Shown: positions 5,264-11,899 of the stretch, in pieces | Position numbering within the stretch: the first letter of the stretch is position 1 | How the letters are laid out: each line of letters starts with the position of its first letter | NCBI GenBank assembly: GCA_002363515.1 | Contig: DEVX01000055.1 | Location: forward strand, 1-21,072 | Length of the DNA stretch: 21,072 bases | Direction of reading: 5' to 3' | DNA from: Candidatus Saccharibacteria bacterium UBA3225 | Lineage (GTDB): Bacteria; Patescibacteriota; Saccharimonadia; Saccharimonadales; Saccharimonadaceae | Made by a program: the position numbers and the translations under genes | Notes under the pieces: generated by a model | The model's input: only the letters and a program-made list of their open reading frames with translations | The model's database searches: none | Told to the model about the DNA's origin: nothing

Positions 5264-6781
5264 ATGAAAAAATCAGTTATATTTATTTGAATAATTGTTA
5301 CATTCTTTACTATTTTAGCGTCGCCCAATACTACGCACGCTGACGATTTATCTATTCCGCTACGTTTCCATGCCATCAATGCTGGCTATAAGGACGACAG
5401 TTCCGCACAAAATTATGATTTTATCGAGCTCGAGCGTATAGTTGAAGATTATTTAGAGCTATCTTCTTTTCGGATTATCTATACAAATAGCGCCGGTAAC
5501 GTTTCGGGAGAAATCTCTTTTGCGGAGAATTTGCGCATGCTAGGTAATCGGCTAGTGCTAGGTGCGTCGGTTAGCCCTCAATATTCTAGCGCTGATGGCT
5601 CGTATTATCTATATGATTTTGGTTCTTCTGGTCTCGCTTCTACGGCCGGCATGCTTGAGCTATATCACGGAGAAGATAAAATCGATGAGATATGCTGGGG
5701 GAAACTCGAATGCGATAATAGCTACGCAAAATTTGCCACAAAATTTGAGGATAACTATTCGCTAAAGCGTTGCAGTAAAGAGTGTCTCGATGGTGTCGAT
5801 TTTGCTATGGAAAAGTATTACCCAGATATAAATTTCGAAAGTATTGCGGAACTTCCTAGTGACGGAGAGCCGGAGGTTGTCTCCGTTAGCCCAAGTTGTA
5901 ACGGCGTCAAGATAACAGAGGTATATAGTTATTATCAGGCTAATGTATCGGAGCAATTTATTGAATTATATAATCCCACTGATGCGCCGATATTGTTAGA
6001 TTCTTGTCGCGTAGCGTATAGAAATAATGTCTATCCGCTTTTCGGCGAGCTTGCACCAGGTGATTATTTTGCTTATCAAGATACTACCTTGTCGCTAACA
6101 AAAAACCCAGTATCGGCCAATACGATTTCCGTAATTGATTTGGATGGAACTGTTGTAGATAGTATTGATTATCCTAACGGCCAAAAAAGAGGTACTTCGT
6201 ATGCTCTTTTCGACGCAAATACGGAATTAGCTTTTTGGCGTCAAACCTATCAACCGACCCCAAGTTCGGCGAATATTTATCAAGAATTTCAAACCTGTCC
6301 CGAAGACAAAATAATTAACCCTGCTACTGGAAATTGCGTTAAAAGGGTAGAAAACAGTACTGAAGAAAGTGTCGTGATTTGTCCAGAAGGGAAATATTTA
6401 AATCCACTTACGAATCGTTGCAAAAAGATTGAGGTGGCTACTGCTTTAACTCCCTGTAAAGATGGCTATGAGCGTAATCCTGACACTAATCGTTGTCGAA
6501 AAATCGAGAATACGACAACGTCGACGGACTGTAAGGAAGGCTATGAGCGCAATCCGGAGACGAATCGCTGTCGTAAAATTCGCGAAAATACTGGCGAACT
6601 CGCCGATTACGCGCCTATGTCGGTAGAAAACAGCGAGGAATATCATAATCCTAAAATATTTATCGCAATTTCTACAATAGCAGTAGCAGCTATCGCGAGC
6701 ATTTCATATGTTGTATATCAATATCGACTAGAAATCAGGAAGGCGATTAAGGCATTTAGTAGCAAATTTCGTAAGGTATAA
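5264..6781 (+). CDS. Lamin-tail-domain surface protein with in-frame TGA in its signal peptide
   Basis: From ATG 5264 the frame reads MKKSVIFI, then TGA at 5288-5290, then IIVTFFTILASPNTTHADD and on without interruption to TAA at 6781. The N-terminus is a textbook signal peptide with a likely cleavage after THA. Counting the TGA codon, the protein has 505 residues. The order is: a first lamin-tail-like beta domain (about 30-175), a second clear one (about 213-340, ITEVYSYY...FIELYNPTD), four Cys repeats of the type CxxGxxxNPxTNRCRK (about 345-440), a membrane helix (about 464-484) and a basic tail. The first ATG after the TGA is at 5531, which would lose the signal peptide and half of the first domain. 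Either a recent nonsense change, a base-call error (TGG would be Trp), or readthrough. Confidence 0.8.
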
Positions 6782-6782
6782 T
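6755..6782 (+). promoter_or_regulatory. Promoter of ruvC, near-leaderless
   Basis: TTTAGT (6755-6760) and TATAAT (6777-6782), 16-bp spacing. The -10 contains the TAA stop of the previous gene. The predicted start near 6789 is 2 nt before the ATG of ruvC. Confidence 0.55.
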
Positions 6783-6790
6783 ATATTAAT

Positions 6791-7285
6791 ATGTCAACAA
6801 AGCGTGTCTTAGGCGTAGATCCAGGAACCGGTATTTGTGGTTTTGGTGTTGTAGAATTTACAACACATAAGCAGCCGCGTATGATTACGGCCGGCGTGAT
6901 TACGACTCCAGCCCACACGTCACTAGCAGACCGTCTTTTAGATATCTATGAATCGCTTAATGAGATAATCGACGAAACGCATCCAGACGAGTACTCAATC
7001 GAGAAGCTATTTTTTAATCGAAATATCACAACTGGCATAACTGTCGCCGAAGCACGTGGAGTTTGTATCTTAGTAGCAAGGAAACGTAATATCCCAGTTT
7101 ATGAATACACTCCTCTTCAAATAAAACAAACAATGACGGGTTATGGTCGTGCGAAAAAGAAAGATATGCAAGAAGCGGTGCGCATGTTTCTTAATATGAA
7201 GCAGATTGTAAAGCCCGACGATGCCGCCGATGCCTTAGCCGCGGCGATAACTCATGCGCTCATGACGCGGGTTGCATACTCGTAA
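6791..7285 (+). CDS. ruvC: Holliday junction resolvase RuvC
   Basis: RuvC is the endonuclease that cuts four-way junctions after RuvAB branch migration. This 164-residue protein has the RNase H-like fold with all four metal-binding acids: D10 (VLGVDPGTG), E71 (SIEKLFF), D144 and D147 (DDAADALA). Length is normal for the family. The MTGYGRAKK loop (115-123), which enters the junction, is conserved. The promoter overlaps the stop of the preceding gene. ruvA follows about 300 bp downstream with its own promoter, and ruvB lies separately at 14575-15576. Confidence 0.97.
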   Translation: MSTKRVLGVDPGTGICGFGVVEFTTHKQPRMITAGVITTPAHTSLADRLLDIYESLNEIIDETHPDEYSIEKLFFNRNITTGITVAEARGVCILVARKRNIPVYEYTPLQIKQTMTGYGRAKKKDMQEAVRMFLNMKQIVKPDDAADALAAAITHALMTRVAYS

Positions 7286-7451
7286 GCTTAAAATTATCGC
7301 TGTTCTCGCGATAGCGGTAATAGCGATACTCCTGGTGGTTGCGAGTAATGACTTCGTTGCTTATCGTGATAACTTCGCGGCCATGGTTCTCCTGGTTCTG
7401 AGTGCGCTTATCATTTCGACGAGCGTAGAGACCGAATTCAGAACGGCGTAG
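7272..7451 (+). CDS. Small two-helix membrane protein overlapping the ruvC end
   Basis: A 59-codon frame starts at TTG 7272, inside the last codons of ruvC in another frame, and ends at TAG 7449-7451. It reads HTRKLK, then a hydrophobic stretch (about residues 8-24), a short polar loop ASNDFVAYRDN, a second hydrophobic stretch (about 36-49) and a polar end. This positive-inside, two-helix pattern is coherent and unlikely for noncoding DNA. The 14-nt overlap with ruvC suggests coupled translation. No ATG is available and no Shine-Dalgarno is seen, so the start is uncertain. I do not recognise a family. Confidence 0.5.
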   Translation: MHTRKLKIIAVLAIAVIAILLVVASNDFVAYRDNFAAMVLLVLSALIISTSVETEFRTA

Positions 7452-7501
7452 AGGCTACGATATCTTAAGCGTAGACGCAGAATCGCACAGTGACAACTTA
7501 C

Positions 7502-7553
7502 CCCCAGCGAAGACATAATCCTCCATGGATGCGGTCGGAGCCAGGGGCTTTTT
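7502..7553 (+). terminator. Possible terminator before ruvA
   Basis: CCCC (7502-7505) can pair with GGGG (7544-7547) and CTCC (7521-7524) with GGAG (7537-7540), followed by CTTTTTC. The stem is interrupted by a large asymmetric loop, so this is weak. It would end the ruvC transcript about 20 nt before the ruvA promoter. Confidence 0.3.
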
Positions 7554-7575
7554 CTTACTACCTCAAGAAATCTTG

Positions 7576-7581
7576 TATAAT
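7576..7581 (+). promoter_or_regulatory. Promoter -10 of ruvA, near-leaderless
   Basis: TATAAT at 7576-7581 predicts a start at 7588, 1 nt before the ATG at 7589. No Shine-Dalgarno is present. This fixes the ruvA start at 7589 rather than further upstream in the same open frame. Confidence 0.6.
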
Positions 7582-7588
7582 ATGGAAC

Positions 7589-8167
7589 ATGATTGCACAC
7601 GTTCACGGCCAAGTTGCCGAAAAATTTGCCAATTCCGCCATCATTGACGTGCATGGAGTTGGGTATGAAGTCTCGCTTACGAGCATTGATTTCGACAATC
7701 TAAGTTTAAACGACGACATTAAGCTTTACACTTATCACCATATTCGCGAACAGTCCGAAGAATTATTTGGCTTTTCCAGTTTGGCTGCTAAAAAGCTATT
7801 TGAATTACTTATTACGGTGCAAGGGGTTGGCCCCAAGGCCGCAATGGCTATTTTGAGCCTGGCGCCAGTTGAAGAAGTTCGCAATGCTATCGCGAACGCT
7901 GACTCTGCATACGTATCTAAAGCTAGCGGCGTAGGCAAAAAAACTGCCGAGCGAGTTATTGTGGATCTCAGAGATAAAGTCGGCTTGCCGACCTATTATG
8001 GTCGAAAGGCTGAGCCAGAGCAGAAAACGACCTTAGAACACGATGATGCACTAGATGCATTAATGTCACTCGGTTTTACGCTTGCTGACGCTACGAAGGC
8101 TTTAGACGGTATAGATATCAACTTGCCAGTCGAGGACCGCATTAGAGAGGCTCTCAAGAAGCGCTAG
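7589..8167 (+). CDS. ruvA: Holliday junction branch migration protein RuvA
   Basis: RuvA binds the Holliday junction as a tetramer and loads the RuvB motor. This 192-residue protein has the three RuvA domains: N-terminal OB-fold (MIAHVHGQV..., 1-65), tandem helix-hairpin-helix motifs (QGVGPKAAMAIL at 78-89 and SGVGKKTAERVI at 113-124), and the C-terminal three-helix domain (151-190) that contacts RuvB, joined by a flexible linker (135-150). Length is normal. The same frame is open upstream to about 7490, but the -10 element and family alignment support ATG 7589. Confidence 0.96.
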   Translation: MIAHVHGQVAEKFANSAIIDVHGVGYEVSLTSIDFDNLSLNDDIKLYTYHHIREQSEELFGFSSLAAKKLFELLITVQGVGPKAAMAILSLAPVEEVRNAIANADSAYVSKASGVGKKTAERVIVDLRDKVGLPTYYGRKAEPEQKTTLEHDDALDALMSLGFTLADATKALDGIDINLPVEDRIREALKKR

Positions 8168-8186
8168 GGCATAAAAAAGCTTATGC

Positions 8187-8215
8187 TTGAATCCTGCAAT
8201 ATTCTTTGTTATAAT
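8187..8215 (+). promoter_or_regulatory. Promoter of the 8222-8407 transcript
   Basis: TTGAAT (8187-8192), 17-bp spacer, TATAAT (8210-8215) with TGT just before it. This is one of the best promoters in the window. The predicted start is 8222. Confidence 0.7.
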
Positions 8216-8298
8216 GCTTATTGCCGCTCAAAGAGCCGTCTTATCGGTTAGGGGCAAAGGTCGTTTCGAGCGGTTACATTACTAAGCAGGAGAAAACC

Positions 8299-8370
8299 AT
8301 GAAAAAGCGTACTCGTAAGGGGACGCTACGAGTGGATACACTTCGGTGGAATGAATACATCGAAATGTAG
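8299..8370 (+). CDS. Possible 23-aa basic peptide in the small transcript
   Basis: ATG 8299 to TAG 8370, with AGGAG at 8288-8292 six bases upstream. The peptide starts with a very basic MKKRTRKG and ends in WNEYIEM. The codons also form three clean hairpins, so the bases may be kept for RNA structure rather than protein. No family is recognised. The RBS spacing is the main argument for translation. Confidence 0.35.
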   Translation: MKKRTRKGTLRVDTLRWNEYIEM

Positions 8371-8381
8371 TAATATCTAAA

Positions 8382-8407
8382 AATCTCCCATTTCTGGGAG
8401 ATTATTT
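8382..8407. terminator. Terminator of the small RNA and of the DsbA-like gene
   Basis: AATCTCCC (8382-8389) pairs with GGGAGATT (8396-8403) around a 6-nt loop. It is flanked by T-rich sequence on the right and A-rich sequence on the left, and sits between convergent transcripts, so it probably works both ways. Confidence 0.75.
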
Positions 8408-8425
8408 GTTACATTGATAGAATTA

Positions 8426-9145
8426 CTATTTCTTAGACTCTTCTGACTTCTTTAATTCGTCCTCTATCATTTTCTTCAAATCTTTTACGACATCGTCAAA
8501 TGTTACGCCTTCTCTTGAGATGTCGACCGTTTTACCATTCACGAACACTGATGGCGTTGCTTCTACCTTGTCTTTATTCTTGCCGAGAGTGTAATCGAAA
8601 CTAATCTTTTTCTCAATGTTCTGGTCATTCATATCGGCGCGGAACTTTGCTTCATCACCTTGCGGTGCAACATCCATAAAGATGCGCGCATAGATATCGG
8701 TACGTTCTTGACCTGTCGCTTCTAGCCAATCCGAGCGGCTCGCGTAGAGTGCCTCCAGCATTTCCCAGTAATAATTTTGAAAACCGGCACTTTCAATAGC
8801 GGCGGCGGCTGAACGTGAATTTTGGTGCCCCTTGATAGGGAAATGTCGAAAAACGAAAGCAACACGGTCGCCGTATTCTTCGTAAAGCTTCGACATACGT
8901 GGCATCATGCTGGCGCACCCTGGGCAAGATAAATCGGCATACTCAATTACAACGACCTTCGAATCAGCCTTCCCGCGGACATGATCCGCTATATTGCCAT
9001 TGTCATCATTGGCTTCGAGAATCTTGGTAGAGTCGTAAGTATTATAATCTATACTTTCTTGTCTTTTTTGATTTGTAGACCAGAGAATTAAACCGCCAAA
9101 GCAGAGGATGATAACCGCAATCGCGACGGCAGTAAACTTATTCAT
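8426..9145 (-). CDS. Membrane-anchored DsbA-like thiol oxidoreductase
   Basis: A 239-residue protein with an N-terminal hydrophobic segment (about 4-23) that anchors it or acts as a signal, then a thioredoxin-fold domain of the DsbA / Thioredoxin_4 type. The active site is CPGC at residues 74-77 (YADLSCPGCASMM). The helical insert contains RHFPIKGHQNS and ESAGFQNYYWEM, typical of the family. The cis-proline loop is ATPSVFVNG (about 196-204). It would introduce disulfides in exported proteins, and the Cys-rich surface protein and pilin encoded nearby are plausible clients. No DsbB or VKOR partner is seen here. Shine-Dalgarno AGGAG lies 7 nt before the ATG. Confidence 0.9.
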   Translation of the reverse strand: MNKFTAVAIAVIILCFGGLILWSTNQKRQESIDYNTYDSTKILEANDDNGNIADHVRGKADSKVVVIEYADLSCPGCASMMPRMSKLYEEYGDRVAFVFRHFPIKGHQNSRSAAAAIESAGFQNYYWEMLEALYASRSDWLEATGQERTDIYARIFMDVAPQGDEAKFRADMNDQNIEKKISFDYTLGKNKDKVEATPSVFVNGKTVDISREGVTFDDVVKDLKKMIEDELKKSEESKK

Positions 9146-9176
9146 TAATAACTCCTAATTTCCTCACTTAATAAGA

Positions 9177-9192
9177 TGCTATAATTATACCA
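9177..9192. promoter_or_regulatory. Symmetric bidirectional promoter
   Basis: TATAATTATA (9180-9189) is a perfect palindrome giving one -10 per strand (plus 9180-9185, minus 9189-9184, sharing two bases). Each is extended by TGN: TGC before the plus one, TGG before the minus one. It drives the CBS-pair gene to the right (start about 9192) and the DsbA-like gene to the left (start about 9177). Confidence 0.7.
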
Positions 9193-9214
9193 CGAGGAAC
9201 GGAGTATATATGTA

Positions 9215-9880
9215 ATGACGAAACAAAATAACCACAACCACTCATTCTTCTATAAGATAATGGCTAAGTTTACTTCGTTTATTGACCCTAAGCTTGAAAA
9301 ATATCGCCCACCGAAGAAGAAAGAGCCGCCATTCACGCCTAAGACAGAGGAGGAGTTGATAGCTGTTATAAAGCGTACCCCAAAAGAGCTCCTAGATGCA
9401 AATACGCGCAATCTGTTGGCTAGCGCGATGGCATTTGATAAGATGGCGGTTTCTGTCATTATGTCGCCGAAGCGCGAGATGAACTTTCTCCACGAGACGG
9501 ACTTTCTTGGGCCACTTACTTTCGATAAACTCTATAAATCTGGTGCCAATCGTTTTCCCATCTTAGATGAGAATGATCAAGTTTGCGGAATTCTTAATAC
9601 CGATAACGTTGACCCACTTGCCATCACGGAGGAAACGCCAATCGCGAAATATATGAGTACAGATGTATACTTTGTGCGTGCAGATTATACGCTCGAGATG
9701 CTTCTTGCGACATTTATTCGTACAAATAGCAGCTATTGCATTGTTGTGGATAAAAATGCAAACATCAAGGGTGATGTTACCTTGGATACTTTAATCTTCG
9801 TTCTCTTTGGTCGCGAGATTGCCGACAGTTTTGATAATGACGCTTCAGCGCTAGCGGTTGCGAAACGTAGTGAAAAATAA
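9215..9880 (+). CDS. CBS-domain-pair protein (CorC/CNNM-like, soluble)
   Basis: A 221-residue protein without membrane segments. A basic N-terminal part (1-60, ending PKTEEELIAVIKRTPKELLD) precedes a CBS pair: the first begins near AVSVIMSPKREMNFL (about 77-91), the second near IAKYMSTDVYFVRADYTLEMLL (about 147-168). The second ends with IVVDKNANIKGDVTLDTLIFVLFG. 'MSP..E' followed by two CBS motifs is the pattern of the HlyC/CorC and CNNM families, where CBS pairs bind adenine nucleotides, but the DUF21 membrane domain is absent here. It may regulate a partner by nucleotide sensing. The start-stop ATGTAA at 9210-9215 just before the real ATG is unusual. Confidence 0.8.
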   Translation: MTKQNNHNHSFFYKIMAKFTSFIDPKLEKYRPPKKKEPPFTPKTEEELIAVIKRTPKELLDANTRNLLASAMAFDKMAVSVIMSPKREMNFLHETDFLGPLTFDKLYKSGANRFPILDENDQVCGILNTDNVDPLAITEETPIAKYMSTDVYFVRADYTLEMLLATFIRTNSSYCIVVDKNANIKGDVTLDTLIFVLFGREIADSFDNDASALAVAKRSEK

Positions 9881-9891
9881 CATAATACTTG

Positions 9892-9900
9892 TGCTAAAAT
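9892..9900 (+). promoter_or_regulatory. Promoter of the EamA-like gene, leaderless
   Basis: TGC-TAAAAT at 9892-9900. The predicted start 9907 is the A of the ATG. No Shine-Dalgarno is present. Confidence 0.6.
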
Positions 9901-9906
9901 AGTGGC

Positions 9907-10857
9907 ATGTGGTGGCTTGTTCTTCCAATCGCCGCATCGGTTTTTTATTGCTTTGATGGCTATATCCAAAACTACTTAACCGATGTTGCGCTCCCGAAAA
10001 AACGCGCCGGAGCTCTTGCAGTTATGCATGCGCTCAGCTTTTTTGTTTCGCTAATTCTATTAATTGTAATTTTTGGTCGCGCGGTCTTTATGATGCCTCT
10101 CGGCAACGCGCTTGGATTAATGCTGGCAGGTGCCATCAATATTGTTGGCGCAGTTTTCTACTATAAAGCTATTCAAAAAGGCGACAATATAGATGTCACC
10201 ATTTTTGGCCAAGTGGCACCACTCATGTCGATCGGACTGGGTGTGTTATTGCTTGGGGAATCTATCAATGCCAATCAAGGACTGGGCTTCGTATTAATCA
10301 TGGGCGCAACGCTTTTAGTTATTTTTGGCACTAGTAGTAAGCGCGAAAAGAAGAGTCCAAACTTTGACGTTGCAATTATCACTATTATTTATTGTTTCTT
10401 CTCGATATTGTCGGATATAGTTTACGCTTACTTCATTGGTAATCGAATTGCTGATTATACACTTTTTGCGCAGGGATTCTTCTTCTTCCAACTCGGTTCT
10501 CTCTTGACGGTCATTTTGTGTTTAATCTTTCTTCCGTCCTGGCGCGCTGCCCTTAAAAAGACCTTTTTAACCTGCAAAAAGCATAAATTCTACCTCGTGG
10601 CAGAATTGGCGGATAACTTTGCCTTACTTGGTGGTGAAATAATCTACAAATTCGCGCTCATTGTAGCGCCAGTGGTATCGTTGTTGTCGCCGATTGCACG
10701 CGTTGCAAACCTATTTGTGTCTTTCTTTATTGTTCTTTTCCTTGGTCGCGCTTTTCCGAAGTTTATTACCGCAAAGCGCATGACAAAGAAAATAATACTT
10801 TACTATTTAGTTGCTGCTATTATTATCGTCACGGGTATAATATTGATGAATTCTTAG
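9907..10857 (+). CDS. EamA/DMT-family transporter-like membrane protein
   Basis: A 316-residue polytopic protein with about ten hydrophobic segments in two halves, as in the drug/metabolite transporter superfamily. The first half ends with the typical DMT pattern: NIVGAVFYYKAIQKGD...TIFGQVAPLMSIGLGVLLLGESI (about 79-120), close to the 'A...P....L....LGE' signature of EamA proteins. The second half has a weaker copy (EIIYKFALIVAPVVSLLSPIARVANLFVSFFIVLFLG). The substrate cannot be predicted. Because the organism probably depends on a host, import or efflux of metabolites would make sense. It is a single gene with its own promoter. Confidence 0.8.
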   Translation: MWWLVLPIAASVFYCFDGYIQNYLTDVALPKKRAGALAVMHALSFFVSLILLIVIFGRAVFMMPLGNALGLMLAGAINIVGAVFYYKAIQKGDNIDVTIFGQVAPLMSIGLGVLLLGESINANQGLGFVLIMGATLLVIFGTSSKREKKSPNFDVAIITIIYCFFSILSDIVYAYFIGNRIADYTLFAQGFFFFQLGSLLTVILCLIFLPSWRAALKKTFLTCKKHKFYLVAELADNFALLGGEIIYKFALIVAPVVSLLSPIARVANLFVSFFIVLFLGRAFPKFITAKRMTKKIILYYLVAAIIIVTGIILMNS

Positions 10858-10862
10858 CACTC

Positions 10863-10891
10863 TTGACCCATAGACTGCTAAAATGTATAAT
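10863..10891 (+). promoter_or_regulatory. Promoter of the DnaJ-like gene, near-leaderless
   Basis: TTGACC (10863-10868), 17-bp spacer, TATAAT (10886-10891). The predicted start 10898 is 1 nt before the ATG. This is a consensus housekeeping promoter; no CIRCE or other heat-shock operator is seen. Confidence 0.75.
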
Positions 10892-10898
10892 CTAATCC

Positions 10899-11792
10899 AT
10901 GAGCAAAAGAGACTATTATGAAGTTCTCGGCGTGGGGAAGGGCGCATCTGACGATGAAATAAAAAAGGCTTTTCGCAAGCTTGCTATTAAATATCACCCT
11001 GATCGAAATCCGGGAGACAAAGAGGCAGAGGCGAAGTTTAAAGAAGCAAATGAGGCCTATTCTGTTTTGAGTGACAAAACCAAACGTCAACGTTACGACC
11101 AATTCGGCCATGCTGGCGTAGGCGGCGCTAGTGGCGGCGCAGGCGGCAACCCATTTGAAGGCTTTAACTTTAATGGCCAAAGCTTTAACTTCGATTTCGG
11201 TGGTGGTTTTGGCGGTCTTGATGATATCTTGGGGGCGATGTTCGGTGGCGGTTTTCGTGGCGTTCGTCGCGGTCGCGATTATCGCACCTCTACTACGATT
11301 AATTTCGAGGAGGCAATCTTTGGCTGTACGAAAAAAATCACAGTTGATGGCGAGCAAATAAAGCTTAAAATTCCCGCCGGTATTTTCGACGGCCAGTCTA
11401 TTCGTCTAAACGGTAAAGGCGGTCCAGCTCCACAAGAGGGTGGCCAGCGTGGTGATTTATATGTAGAGGTACGCGTTCGCGCCCATAAGCGCCTCACGCG
11501 TGAGGGAGATCTAATCCTTTCTGAAGTTACCATTTCTATGGTAGATGCGGTGCTTGGTACCGAAGTTGACGTTGAGACGGTTGATGGCGAAGTGACTATG
11601 AAAATTCCCGCCGGCACTCAGCCAGGTACAAATTTCAAGCTTTCTGGTCACGGCGCTCCACGCCTTGGTTCGGACGAGCGTGGTCCGCACATTGTTACCG
11701 TGAATGTTGAAATTCCGAAGAATATCAATCGCAAGCAAAAAGAGCTAATTCAAGAATTCGACAAAGCAAGGAAGCGCGGTTTATTTAACTAA
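10899..11792 (+). CDS. dnaJ: DnaJ-family co-chaperone without zinc finger (type B, CbpA-like)
   Basis: A 297-residue Hsp40. The J domain (residues 4-68) carries the HPD triad (33-35) that stimulates DnaK. A Gly/Phe-rich linker follows (about 70-127). The two beta-barrel substrate-binding domains come next ([16 protein letters not shown]... and [21 protein letters not shown]), then a C-terminal dimerisation helix. The four CxxCxGxG zinc motifs of classical DnaJ are absent, so this is a type B protein like CbpA. The main dnaK and a type A dnaJ are not in the window. Monocistronic, with its own promoter and a clear terminator. Confidence 0.93.
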   Translation: MSKRDYYEVLGVGKGASDDEIKKAFRKLAIKYHPDRNPGDKEAEAKFKEANEAYSVLSDKTKRQRYDQFGHAGVGGASGGAGGNPFEGFNFNGQSFNFDFGGGFGGLDDILGAMFGGGFRGVRRGRDYRTSTTINFEEAIFGCTKKITVDGEQIKLKIPAGIFDGQSIRLNGKGGPAPQEGGQRGDLYVEVRVRAHKRLTREGDLILSEVTISMVDAVLGTEVDVETVDGEVTMKIPAGTQPGTNFKLSGHGAPRLGSDERGPHIVTVNVEIPKNINRKQKELIQEFDKARKRGLFN

Positions 11793-11797
11793 TAAAT

Positions 11798-11820
11798 ACC
11801 CCCAGCAAGGGGGTGTTTTT
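11798..11820 (+). terminator. Terminator of the DnaJ-like gene
   Basis: ACCCCC (11798-11803), loop AGCAA, GGGGGT (11809-11814), then GTTTTT. It is the cleanest intrinsic terminator in the window. Confidence 0.9.
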
Positions 11821-11829
11821 ATCGTCATC

Positions 11830-11858
11830 TTGACGTTTCAAATAAAAATGCTTATACT
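11830..11858 (+). promoter_or_regulatory. Promoter of the InlB-type surface protein
   Basis: TTGACG (11830-11835), 17-bp spacer, TATACT (11853-11858). The start near 11865 gives a 35-nt leader. AAGG at 11886-11889 is a weak, distant Shine-Dalgarno. Confidence 0.65.
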
Positions 11859-11899
11859 AAAAGCGTCAAAAGGTCAAAAACAAACAAGGCATATTAGGC

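Larger units (their letters stand above)
8222..8407 (+). ncRNA. Candidate structured small RNA (186 nt)
   Basis: The transcript has its own strong promoter and its own terminator and holds little but stem-loops. The 5' part can form CCGCTC (8224-8229) with GAGCGG (8268-8273) around AGCCG/CGGTT (8234-8238 with 8245-8249). It can alternatively pair TTGCC (8221-8225) with GGCAA (8253-8257). Then come ACTCGTA/TACGAGT (8311-8333), a C(UUCG)G tetraloop hairpin (8339-8348), TACAT/ATGTA with loop CGAA (8356-8369) and the terminator. A 23-codon ORF with a good Shine-Dalgarno lies within it. I could not match it to SRP RNA, tmRNA, RNase P RNA, 6S RNA or a riboswitch class. It may be a regulatory RNA, a tiny-protein mRNA, or both. 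Confidence 0.5.

Noticed and set aside
5288-5290. Evidence for an alternative genetic code (TGA as Trp or Gly)
   Set aside because: All other long genes are free of in-frame TGA, and TGA 17870-17872 serves as a normal stop overlapping the next start.
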